Shown: positions 55,201 through 63,406 of the stretch, piece by piece | How positions within the stretch are numbered: position 1 is the first letter of the stretch | Layout: every line of letters starts with the position of its first letter | Source: Haematobia irritans | Lineage: Eukaryota; Arthropoda; Insecta; Diptera; Muscidae | Length of the DNA: 64,000 nt | Direction: 5' to 3' | Assembly: GCF_050003625.1 (NCBI RefSeq) | Contig: NC_134398.1 | Span: 82,368,003-82,432,002 of the forward strand | The notes under the pieces: generated by a model | Seen by the model: only the letters and a program-made list of their open reading frames with translations | Databases searched by the model: none | Told to the model about the DNA's origin: nothing | Program-made: the position numbers and the translations under genes

Positions 55201-56469
55201 ATCGATGATAATGATTGGTTGTACGCTATGCAAATGCAAGACCCCGATTTACAGAAAATCGTCGAAAGAATCAACATGGGTGATAACGAAGTCAAGAAGG
55301 ATTATGCCGTAGAACATCAGCGACTATTTCGTAAGTCATCAGGTCAGTTATTGTGGGTAGTTCCTAAATCACTTCGTTGGAAGCTGGTCCAAAATCATCA
55401 CGATTGTGTAGGCCATATTGGTGTGGACAAAACAATTGAGCGGTTGCAGAAGAATTTTTGGTTTGCTCGTATGCGTAATTTCGTTAAATCGTATGTAAAA
55501 TCTTGTATTGAGTGCGCATACAATAAGCGACCAGGCGGTAAACAAGAGGGTGAGTACCATTTTGGCGAATGCGAACCTATACCATTTCACACGATACATT
55601 TGGACCATTTGGGTCCGTTTCCCAAGAGCGTTAGGAGAAATGAGCATATTTTGGTTTTAATCGACTCTTTTACTAAATATGTCATCATACGACCTGTCAA
55701 GAATACGGCTACGAAACACGTACTTGAGATTTTGAAAGATGTTAGCAGTTATTTTGGCGTACCTACTCGTATTATCTCAGATCGAGGTACGGCTTTTACG
55801 TCTAAGGATTTCGAGTCGTATTGCCACGATAATGACATTACTCATATCTTAAATGCAGTCAGAACGCCCAGGGCCAACGGGCAAGTCGAGCGTGCTAATC
55901 GCACTATTCTGGATATGTTATTGCCGACGTCAAACGAAGATAAACGATGGGATGAACATCTAAGAAATATTCAATGGTCTATGAATTCGAATAAAAATCA
56001 AACAACGATGAAATCACCCAATGAATTATTGTTTGGATATACCCCTCGTGATATTTTGAAGAATAAAATTGTCTTAGCTCTACACAACGAAACGTCAATT
56101 GATGACGAGCAATTGCAAAAGATACGGGAAGAGGCTTCCGCTAATATACAACAAAGACGGGCATATGCAAAACAACGGTACGACGCTGATCATAAAACGC
56201 CAACAAGCTACAAAACTGGTGACCTGGTCCTTGTAGAGAATGAACCTGGAAGTACAGGCTCATCAAGAAAACTCGAACCACGCTTTAAGGGACCATTTCA
56301 AATAACGAAGGTTTTAGCTAACGATCGCTACGTAATCGAGGATCTACCAAATTCAAACCGTAAACGCCGACATTACTGTTCGGTATATTCTTCCGATAAA
56401 ATGAAGCCTTGGTGTTGTTTGCCACCGTTTGAAGAGGATGATGACGAAACATCTGGCGAGGCCGCCTAG
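52207..56469 (+). CDS. Gypsy gag-pol polyprotein, intact single frame
   Basis: A 1,420-codon frame for retrotransposon structural and replication proteins made as one fusion with no frameshift. In order: an SAP-like N-terminus (about 1-40, LRERLRRLGLPTTGDRQEL), Gag capsid region (about 130-330), a zinc knuckle starting C341 (CYNCGITGHISSKC) and a second Cys cluster, aspartic protease DTG at 410-412, reverse transcriptase with YMDD at 716-719, RNase H with D865 (LHTDAS), integrase zinc-binding H1065/H1070 and C1100/C1103, and integrase core D1133, D1192 and E1228 (35 residues between the last two). All catalytic residues are present. The layout fits an insect Ty3/gypsy group without envelope (mdg3/blastopia-like is a guess). 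The first ATG of the frame is used. Confidence 0.95.
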   Translation: MIISNLRTTSLRERLRRLGLPTTGDRQELIKRLMQVLDKKEVVAVGKNKVNLEDEIISEDEFVDANGLDVMNENEIKGVNEASVMQQQIDDLRNMMQGMMALLQSGNSNANNTPVDVGGIEVAAENTTRQSNPTNDGMMMRSYNVKDIADTIPEYDPSKDSLFSVEQFIDRVNKSIHAYRWDDKGVLLAVYGKLKGASKLWLDASSDIYVSWADFSSALMAEFGSQLDAADIHYKMSSAVRQQAERVTDYCFRMSALGRRYNLDEASVVKYTREGLKYRELQIAIAAMRFNSMKEMRETLESYLSNLKNFNSDRQIRKDIPTNKIETGAKKTVEKSNQIVCYNCGITGHISSKCTEPQKRSRCKDCNKVHPRNEPQDCGKTIKLATRVESGDKDAKTVLINGGKYTAFLDTGSEISMVRRSKAGQIGASKKCSMRINGICGGTGELNEKITVCMRMDEIDLEIDLYVISDSELTTDILLGSDIFVNNDIRAVLRGRSVKFEEAKVQMVKRIDEAQIRCGTDDVETRMRLMEILNKFSDVFSNNVNEIGQTNVLEMRIELTAGEAITQKPYRIPEPKREIVSGMVKDLLESGIISESHSEYASPIVLVKKKDGSDRLCVDYRRLNRFTVKENFPTPNIEERLQEVLKYKLFSVLDLNSGYYQIPIESDSRKYTAFITPDGLYEFNCMPFGLKNAPAVFQRLMARVKSETRPGDMYHYMDDIVVASETTSEMFEKLERVFEVLRKLNLTLNLRKCDFLKATVQYLGHELHSEGVSPGEVKTKSIAEFSVPSNITDVRRFLGLCGYFRKFVPAFAIISEPLRKLLRKEAKFQWQEDQQMAFEELKQRLISHPVIVPYRVDAEHELHTDASAVGLASVLLQREGDDLKPIAYYSRATTSAEQVFHSYELETLAVVESLERFKYYIYGKQIKVITDCNAITTVMQKRELIPRIARWWLKVQDFEITLEHRKGIQMDHVDALSRAPTNTCQEPDTATMRIMKTEIDDNDWLYAMQMQDPDLQKIVERINMGDNEVKKDYAVEHQRLFRKSSGQLLWVVPKSLRWKLVQNHHDCVGHIGVDKTIERLQKNFWFARMRNFVKSYVKSCIECAYNKRPGGKQEGEYHFGECEPIPFHTIHLDHLGPFPKSVRRNEHILVLIDSFTKYVIIRPVKNTATKHVLEILKDVSSYFGVPTRIISDRGTAFTSKDFESYCHDNDITHILNAVRTPRANGQVERANRTILDMLLPTSNEDKRWDEHLRNIQWSMNSNKNQTTMKSPNELLFGYTPRDILKNKIVLALHNETSIDDEQLQKIREEASANIQQRRAYAKQRYDADHKTPTSYKTGDLVLVENEPGSTGSSRKLEPRFKGPFQITKVLANDRYVIEDLPNSNRKRRHYCSVYSSDKMKPWCCLPPFEEDDDETSGEAA

Positions 56470-56488
56470 ATCGTCAGGAAAGGCCGAA

Positions 56489-56725
56489 TGTGAAAACACC
56501 TATTATATGCACGTCCCTACCGAGTGATATGCAACTCTGTTGATGGATAGGAGGAGAAGAAAGATGAAGTAAAGTCAGTCGACGGTGATTAGCGAAACTG
56601 AAAACACTTTAAATATTTTGTCTTAATTTCTTTGAGCCAATAATCAATTAATTAATCAATAAATGAATTATTTTACTTTGTGCTATTAAACTTAATGACA
56701 CTGTTTTATTTTCCGTCGATTCACA
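56489..56725 (+). repeat. 3' LTR of the gypsy element
   Basis: 237 bp beginning 19 bp after the gag-pol stop codon, with no difference from the 5' LTR that I can see, followed by the CACG target duplication. Confidence 0.96.
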
Positions 56726-56899
56726 CACGTATTATAGTTTAATTGTTTTTTGTTTTTTTTTTTGCTTGATACTTTAAATTTAATTACTTAATAATTACTT
56801 TGTTCTAAACCAGGGATCCGGAGCGGTCCATTTTTTTCGCTCCGCTCCGCTCCCGCTCCGGAGAAAAAAAAAATCGCTCCGCTCCGCTCCTCTTCGAGA

Positions 56900-57410
56900 A
56901 AAATCGGGCGGTACATATATATGGGAGCTATAGCTAAATCTGGGAAAATCGGGCGATACATATATATGAGAGCTATATCTAAATCTGAACCGATTTGGAT
57001 GAAATTTTGCAGACTTGAAGGGCGATGAAAAAGATTACCTTTTGCCAAATTTGGCGACGATCCGTTTGAAAAAAAGCACAGCGTGACCCCATTTGTCGAA
57101 ATCGGGCGATACATATATATGGGAGCTATATCTAAATTTGATCCGATTTCTTCCAAATTCAATAGCGTTCGTCGTTGTGCCCAAAAACTCCCTGTACCAA
57201 ATTTCATCAAAATCGGTTAACAATTGCCACCGGAATCCTGTGAACAACAAATACATGGACAGACGGACACCAAGCGCTAGATTGACTCAGGAGGTGATTC
57301 TGAGTCGATCGGTATATATTTTATGGGGTCTAAAAATCAATATTTCTGGTAGGCACATTTTTTGGCAGATCAAATTTATTATACCCTAACCACTATGTGG
57401 TTTAGGATAT
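56900..57410. repeat. Dipteran dispersed repeat (GGGAGCTATATCTAAAT type)
   Basis: TACATATATATGGGAGCTAT occurs three times (near 56,913, 56,958 and 57,110), followed by AAACTCCCTGTACCAAATTTC, GACAGACGGACACCAAGCGC and TATACCCTAACCACTATGTGG. I recognise this as a repeat common in fly genomes. Its class is uncertain. Confidence 0.6.
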
Positions 57411-57715
57411 AATGACTTTAAAACAATGTGTTGAAACATTTTATTAATTTTGAAGATTTTTTGAGAAATATTAAATCCATTTTGACTTCATTAAAACGAA
57501 AATTTCATTCATGTTCATTTTTATGTCGAATCACTTAGCTATAAGGACAAACAGACTTCATTGAAAAGTTTAGAGACTTTTAGACAAGGAAAAAACTTTA
57601 TATCAAAGAAATACATCTTCTATTCTAAGCAAAATTCGTATTCGTATTTTAAGCATGTGAAATATTTGGCCTCCCGACAATATTCTTTGCGGTGCACCAT
57701 CTACTATTTAATATG

Positions 57716-57819
57716 TGATAGAAACCCAATTTATGAAAATGGACCAAAATTGACCAAATTTAAAAATTAGAAATCTTTTGGACCAATTTTGGTTCGATCG
57801 GACCAAAACGGCAACGCTG
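57716..57819 (-). mobile_element. Terminal fragment of the CAGCGTTGCC hAT family
   Basis: On the minus strand it starts CAGCGTTGCCGTTTTGGTCC with the GATCGAACCAAAATTGGTCC extension seen at 27,388. The other end was not found; the fragment runs into CACTGAAAAAA-type sequence (57,420-57,700) as in the 27.4-kb copy, so it may be a truncated copy of the same compound element. Confidence 0.75.
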
Positions 57820-57839
57820 ATTGGAATTGAAAGTCTATA

Positions 57840-59410
57840 CACAGAGTAGAAGTAACTACTCTCCGAAAGTTTTTTTGTTTTTTTTGTTTTGCAACAGACG
57901 TAGAGAAAAGGTTTTGTAATATTTGATGATTTGACTTAAAAATGGGTATCTTAACATGAAACAAAACATTTATAGGCTAAGGTCAATTTGACTTTAATAA
58001 TTCAGAAAAATTCTTTAAATTTAATGAAATTGTCTTTAAATTTGTTGTCTTTTTGCATATTGACTACAAAGCAAAAAATCGTTCAAATATAGGACATGTT
58101 TTTCAAAACTTTATTTTAAAGAAGTTTTTTACTTCAAACATAGCATAATTTCTACTGGAAGTCGAGTCCTAATTTGGAAAATAAAGTTGCCGTTAACTCG
58201 TTTTTAAAGGACTTTGATAGCATATGAAGAAAAAAAGCTGAGAAAGCGAAAAATTAAAATTTGCTTCCTAGAAGCAAGTACACAAAACCTAAATTTAAAA
58301 GAGAATTGTGTTTTAAAAGTGTCCTTGCTTGTATTCTCCGCTTCTTTGGCTCGGAATCAATACCAAATTTTTTAAAGTAAAGACAAAATCTTTGGAACCG
58401 AGTATGCTTTTTTTCAGTGTATGTTTGCAACAACCTCCATCGAAATCAGTCCGTGGTATACCTACGAATATTCTTACTCAGTTCTAGTGTTACCTAATTT
58501 CGCTTTTCCCCCTTTATTGTAAAAATACATTTTCGAACAGCGTTTTTAAGAAATGTTCGTTCTCAAAAAAGTAGATAACATGCAATAATACAAATCAAGT
58601 CATTAGTTTTCAATGTGAGAAAAAATTAAAATAAATGTATATGCGCACATTTTTCAACCAAAATTGAAACTATCCATAATTTTAATTAAATTTTCGAGAA
58701 CTAATATCAGAAATAAGAGAATGCTAGGGTATAGTACAATAGTAAAGCAAATATGAATGTCCTTACACTGAAAAAACGCATGCCCGGTTCCAAATATTTT
58801 GTCTTTACTTTAACAGTTTGGGTATTAATTCCGAGCCAAAGAAGCGGAGAATACAAGTAAGGATACTTTAAAGACGCAATTCTCTTTTAAATTTGGAGGT
58901 TATGTACTTGCTTCTAGGAAGCAAATGTTAATTTTTAATTTTTTTTAGATTTTTTCGTCAGTTGTTATCAAAATCCGAAAAAAACGAGTTAACGACAATT
59001 TTATTTTCCATATTAAGACTCGACTTCCAGTAGAAATTATGCTATGTTTCAAGTAACAAGCGTCTTTAATATAAAGTGTTGAAAAACTTGTCTTATTTTT
59101 TTAACGATTTTTTGCTTTGTAGGCAAGATGCAAAAAGGAAACAAATTTAAATACAATTTTATTAATTTTAAAGAATTTTTCTTAATTATTAAAGTCACGT
59201 TGACCTTACCTCAAAAATTTTATCTTTCATGTTATGATACACATTTTTAAGTAAAATCACTTTATTATAAGGACATTACAACTTCATTCAAAAGTTTATT
59301 GACTTTTGGACAAGGAAAAAAACTTTATTTTAGAGAAATGCGTCTTCCATGTTAAGCAAAATTTGTATTCTTATTCTAAGGACATGAAATCTTTGACCTT
59401 ATTTTTATAA
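57840..59410. repeat. Large inverted pair of CACTGAAAAAA-type elements
   Basis: About 57,900-58,425 (ending TTTTTTTCAGTG then TA) and 58,766-59,410 (starting CACTGAAAAAACGCATGCCC after TA) are related in opposite orientation around a spacer of about 340 bp. Shared words include GGAATCAATACCAAATTTT/GGGTATTAATTCCGAGCC, TCCGCTTCTTTGG and GGACAAGGAAAAA. Non-coding. Confidence 0.7.
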
Positions 59411-59838
59411 ATAAGATCTTATTTTTTATAAATAAGATCGTTTAATTGCATTTATTTGGCGTTCATTACAAACTTCTTTGTAGTAATACGGGATGAAATT
59501 GATCGAAAGTACTGTTGTTACTTTTACAACACATACTAGAGATATATTTTGACATTTGCCGTTTTTGAAAACAATTACTAAAAAAACACTGTGTTTTCCC
59601 CAATGTACGTACGTACAAAAATACATATCGTACATTTTAAACGTTTACTCACACTACGCTAAGTACTAAGTAATTTCAAAGTTACACATTTCATTCAAGT
59701 AATATTTTATTCGGAGCGGAGCGGTTTTTCATTTGGAAACCGCTCCGCTCCGGATTTTAGAAATGCCGCTCCCGCTCCGGCAAAAAAAGGGCTTGCTCCG
59801 CTCCGCTCCACGCTCCGCTCCGGATCCCTGTTCTAAAC

Positions 59839-60480
59839 ACACAAATGTTCAAAACGTTTCCAATTTATTAAGCCTTTCAATTAAATTCAATTAAATTTAA
59901 ATATATCGATGAAAATTGGCCACATTTTCATCATGTTTTACAGTGATTGTGTGCCAGTGGAAAACTGCCAACCGTTGAAATAACGTCCGGTTTCTCTTTA
60001 TGCTCGTAAAGGTGATACTTTAACGTAAGAGTAAGACTAGAAGAAAAATGACAAAGTTATAAGCATATTTTTTGAAAATGTTCCCTTTTTTAAATATATT
60101 TTGAACCACTTAACTTATCACAGATCCACATTTATTCGTCATCTCAATACCTTGCATTTAAGAACCAATAACGATATAATCGTAAACTTTTAGCTCGAGA
60201 AATGATTTTTCTAACGAAAAACTAAAAATATAGAGGATATCTCAAAAACTGTTTCATCAAAAAATTTTTAACCTCTATTTTCGAATTCTGTGGATGAAAA
60301 TACATAAAAAGCAACCTCTAATCAAAGGTAATTTTTAGTGTAAACTAGTGTAATTACTAATTGCTTTTTTAATTCTTTCCATTACAGATTGTTGTGTTTT
60401 GTCCGCGTGTATAAGTTCAAAGAAGAAAAACAAACGAAAATAAATCCTGGACAACACACCAACTCAACTTCCAATATTTC
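59839..60480. other. AT-rich DNA between insertions, no gene
   Basis: No protein or clear repeat was recognised. A polypyrimidine-rich stretch ending TTCCATTACAG (near 60,388) is followed by an open stretch, but nothing supports an exon. Confidence 0.4.
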
Positions 60481-61412
60481 GATGGAATTCAATTTATTTC
60501 ACACATTTTATAAATGTAGAAGTTATAGTATTAAATGATTTACGGGTTTCATTTCAACATATCGTTAAAAACGACAATTTTTTTTTTACAGGGACAACAA
60601 ACATTTGTAGTTGTATATCAGTAAAAATGTTAGCTGTATCAACTAACGCAGTTTGCTGCTTCAGCAGCGATGTTTGTCAAAAACTTTTAGCAAACACGTT
60701 TGCGAATTCAGCAGCATTTGTTTGCTATTTTAGCTGTAAAAAAGGTTTGCTGTTTCAACTAACGATTGTTTGCTGAAACAACTACATGCTACTGATGTTC
60801 CTTTTTCAGCAAACAAAATCTGCTGTTTTAGCAAACATTTTTGCTATTATGAGTAACAAAATGTTTTGGTGCACTTTTAATCAGCACTCAATTACACCCA
60901 GAGAGAAAGAAAGCGTAGTAACTCAAAAATTTTGTAATTTTCAAATCGATACACATTGTAAAATTATTCCATTTTTACTATACGTTCATTAAAAATGACG
61001 TTATGTCTCTTCTTGTCTTCAGAGTTAGTACTTTTTTACTACCGTTTATTGTCTCTACTGAAAAATAAAAAAATTGGAGTTACTACCCTTTTGTTTAATA
61101 GGTGCGATATGTATTATATATAAGAACTGCATTAAATCTATTTTGCCTTTTTCTGTAAATTTAGTTTGTAAGAAAAGATTGAATTAAAAATATGTTCTTA
61201 TATTTTAAATTTAATTATATATATTTTATTTTATTTGTGTTTATGAAAAATGTGAATTATAAATGTTTTAATGTGTTTTTATTATTTATTTAACAATTTT
61301 AATAAATAGTTTTATTCCTCAGATTTTTTCTTTAAATCCAGCCAACTTTTTCAAAAAATCCAGACAATAGGTCATTTGAATCTGGCAACCCTACTCTTTA
61401 TACAGATTTGCC

Positions 61413-62132
61413 CAAAGATATTAAAGTTGAGGAAGATGGGAAATTGGCTTGCGTCATACCAAATGTTGCATTTACCATGTTAGTTCCATACATGTTTGTA
61501 ATTTTTTAATTTTTTTTTCGTTTTTATTGTTTAAATGAAAAACTTAATTTTCTTAATGAAACAATGTTAAATTTTAGGCAACAACAAAAAAATTAATTTT
61601 CCCCTTTATGGAAATTTATTTCGTGCACTTAATTTCTTTTTATTTGCATTTTAATGCTATGACAAGCAAAGATTATAGATTTGAGGAAGATGGGAGATTG
61701 GCTTGCGTCATACCAAATGTTGCATTTACCAGATTAGTTTAATACATGTTTGTAATCTTTTAGTTGTTTTTCGTTTTTATTTTTTTAAATGAAAAATGTA
61801 ATTTTCTTAATGAAACAATGTTAAATTTTAGGCAACAACAAAAAAAATTACATTTTCCCCTTTATGGAAATTTATTTCGAGCTATTAATTTCTTTTTATT
61901 TGCATTTTAATGCTATGTCAATACTTGTCGTATACGCGTTTGGTTCGAGTATTAAACTAATGTGGTAAATGGTTTGATGTGCTCAGTAGCCAATCTCCCA
62001 TCTTCCTCTTCTATAATCTTTGATGTCAATACTTGTCGTATACGCGTTTAGTTCGAGTATGAAACTAACACGGTAAATGGTTTGATCTCTTCAGTAGCCA
62101 ATTTCCTATCTTCCTAAAGTCTATTGTCTTTG
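61413..62132. mobile_element. hAT-type miniature element (CAAAG ends), outer copy
   Basis: Starts CAAAGATATTAAAGTTGAGG and ends CCTAAAGTCTATTGTCTTTG. It carries a second copy of the same family inside it (61,667-62,022). Without the inner copy it is about 364 bp, similar to the copy at 12,316. No outer duplication is recognisable. Confidence 0.85.
61667..62022. mobile_element. hAT-type miniature element nested in its own family
   Basis: A 356-bp element with CAAAGATTATAG/CTATAATCTTTG ends. The flanks ATGACAAG (61,659-61,666) and ATGTCAAT (62,023-62,030) agree at 6 of 8 positions, an old duplication. It splits the outer copy at its GCTATGTCAATACTTG segment. Confidence 0.88.
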
Positions 62133-62141
62133 TTTTATCTA

Positions 62142-62201
62142 GCATGCGATTATTTATTAATACATAAATAATCGCATGCTAATACATAAATAATCGCATG
62201 C
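62142..62201. repeat. 16-bp hairpin with a 22-bp tandem duplication
   Basis: The arms GCATGCGATTATTTAT (62,142-62,157) and its complement (62,164-62,179) are perfect around a 6-nt loop. The 22 bp at 62,158-62,179 are repeated exactly at 62,180-62,201. Confidence 0.92.
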
Positions 62202-62735
62202 AATGCCATATTTTAATTCAACGATATGTTTCAGTATTAACACTAAAGACAATCACCCTAATCATGAATGTCGCCACTAATTGGTATTCCGTTTGTCGAT
62301 ATGATCTGCTATCGACGAAAATCGGTATTCCTGCTGTCGCTTTTTGTCGCCTTTAAATTTACCAGCGACGAGTTTAGTGATTAATTTTTGAAGAAGTTTT
62401 GTAGACTTTGTTAATCGAACAATTGAGAAATAAATTTAAAAAATGGAAATTGGTAAGAAGTAAAGTGACTAATCTTCAAAAATTACAAAAAAAAAAAAAA
62501 ATGAAAAAAAGAACTAGAGATCAGCCATTAGATGAGCTAGACTGACTCCAACGATTTAAAACCAATTGGAACAAATGGTTTGTAGTTCAATGCCTTTGGC
62601 CTTTAAGATTTAACTATTATTAATAACAAATAAAGGTGAATTTAGTAAAATAATGAAATAGGAAGAGGTAATTGTACTAAAACAAATGAATAGAAAATAA
62701 GAAGGGCAATTCAATAAACACACTGTTATACTACG
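62202..62735. other. Possible host sequence, weak first-exon candidate
   Basis: The sequence does not match other parts of the window. TTAAAAAATGGAAATTGGTAAGAAG at 62,435-62,459 would be a very short first coding exon (ATG GAA ATT G) followed by a donor, after a stretch with TATCGAC/GTCGATA words. This is a weak suggestion; no downstream exon is visible. Confidence 0.2.
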
Positions 62736-63069
62736 TTCCCACTAGACACGAAATCTCGCTATTTAGAACCAAAATCTCTTTACAAATCTCAAGTGTTCGG
62801 ACTGACAAAATAACGAGATTTCGTAGGTTTGAGGATTTAACAGCTGTATGTGGACACGCACACACATATTCATCTACAAGGAAAATTGGGGCAGGGTTGC
62901 AAAAAGCGCATTTTTAGTACTAAAACCACAGTTGTTCAAGGCAGTATAGTGGATTTTGAAAGAGATTTTGTTGAAATCCTCTACGAGCCAGCTGATATTT
63001 GCCTATTGCAAATCTACTGAGATCTAGGAGGATTTCGGCCAAAATCCTCGTTTACGAGGATTTCGTGTC
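62736..63069. mobile_element. Miniature element with GACACGAAATC ends, cut by an LTR element
   Basis: The left end CCCACTAGACACGAAATCTCG pairs with GAGGATTTCGTGTC at the right, where it stops abruptly at 63,069 and the errantivirus-like LTR begins. The missing outer part of the right end is expected beyond the window. Confidence 0.6.
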
Positions 63070-63362
63070 AATTAAATTAGTTTATTTTAAAAATTTTAAA
63101 AAAATATTTTTTTGTTGATCCAAACTTAAAGTTTGAAACAACCTTCTTTATTAATTGCCAGTTGGAAACTAACTAACTCTACATACTTAAAATTACCTAA
63201 TCTTATAGCTACACATTATGCTGAGTTGGATATCGTATATCGTATATCTGTGGGAACTGTCCACTCAGCATTGTCCCACTTTACCTGTTGTCTGTTGATG
63301 TTGTCTGTTGATGTTGTTGTTGCTATATCGTGTGTCTGATGTGCATATGGCTGGTGTTAACT
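63070..63362 (-). repeat. Probable 3' LTR of an errantivirus-like element
   Basis: In minus-strand sense it starts AGTTAACACCAGCC at 63,362, directly after a purine tract (AAGAGGGGAGG, 63,363-63,373), and contains ATTAATAAAGAAGG as poly(A) signal. It ends near AAACTAATTTAATT, where the GACACG-ended element begins. AGTTAAC starts are typical of gypsy-type errantiviruses. The partner LTR is outside the window, so length and ends are inferred. Confidence 0.65.
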
Positions 63363-63406
63363 CCTCCCCTCTTAAATACAATTGCCCTCAATTGTCTGTT
63401 TTTTCT

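Larger units (their letters stand above)
51487..56725 (+). mobile_element. Young Ty3/gypsy LTR retrotransposon, CACG duplication
   Basis: A complete 5,239-bp element: 237-bp LTRs at each end, a leader of about 480 bp, a single gag-pol frame and a short 3' spacer. CACG flanks both sides (51,483-51,486; 56,726-56,729). The LTRs look identical over their whole length, so insertion is recent. There is no envelope frame. I could not identify a conventional primer binding site: GTTCAGAAGTGAG follows the LTR instead of TGG. The purine tract before the 3' LTR is weak (GGAAAGGCCGAA). It landed in the 3' tail of the CR1/Jockey-like LINE. Confidence 0.97.
56811..59830. mobile_element. 3-kb non-coding hAT element, TTCTAAAC duplication
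   Basis: Flanked by TTCTAAAC at 56,803-56,810 and 59,831-59,838. The ends are CAGGGATCCGGAGCGG and its complement, extended inward by CCGCTCC/GGAGCGG arrays on both sides (56,820-56,900 and 59,710-59,825). The perfect 8-bp duplication and CA..TG ends identify hAT. The 3,020-bp interior is made of other repeats and has no transposase. Confidence 0.96.
48878..60873. mobile_element. CTG/CAGC-word element filling the break, itself full of insertions
   Basis: Begins CACTCATAGAAAAAAGTCC after TA (48,876-48,877), followed by CTG-word sequence to about 49,050. The matching right part (about 60,480-60,873) ends near CTATTATGAGTAAC..TTTTGGTG before a CA that was probably TA. Between them lie LINE, gypsy and hAT insertions. 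Confidence 0.6.
48765..61395. mobile_element. hAT-like element (TAGGGTTRCCA family) split by 12 kb of insertions
   Basis: 48,765-48,877 matches 17,000-17,108 of the intact copy (TTTCCAGCTAAATATAC, AATAAGGAGATTTTTAAGTG). 60,874-61,395 matches 17,113-17,610 (CTTTTAATCAGCACTCAATT, ending CTGGCAACCCTA). The break is at TTAATTA/CTTTTAATC. Everything between came later. Confidence 0.85.

Noticed and set aside
57035..57256. Coding frames in the GGGAGCTATATC repeat
   Set aside because: They follow the repeated words of a non-coding dispersed fly repeat.
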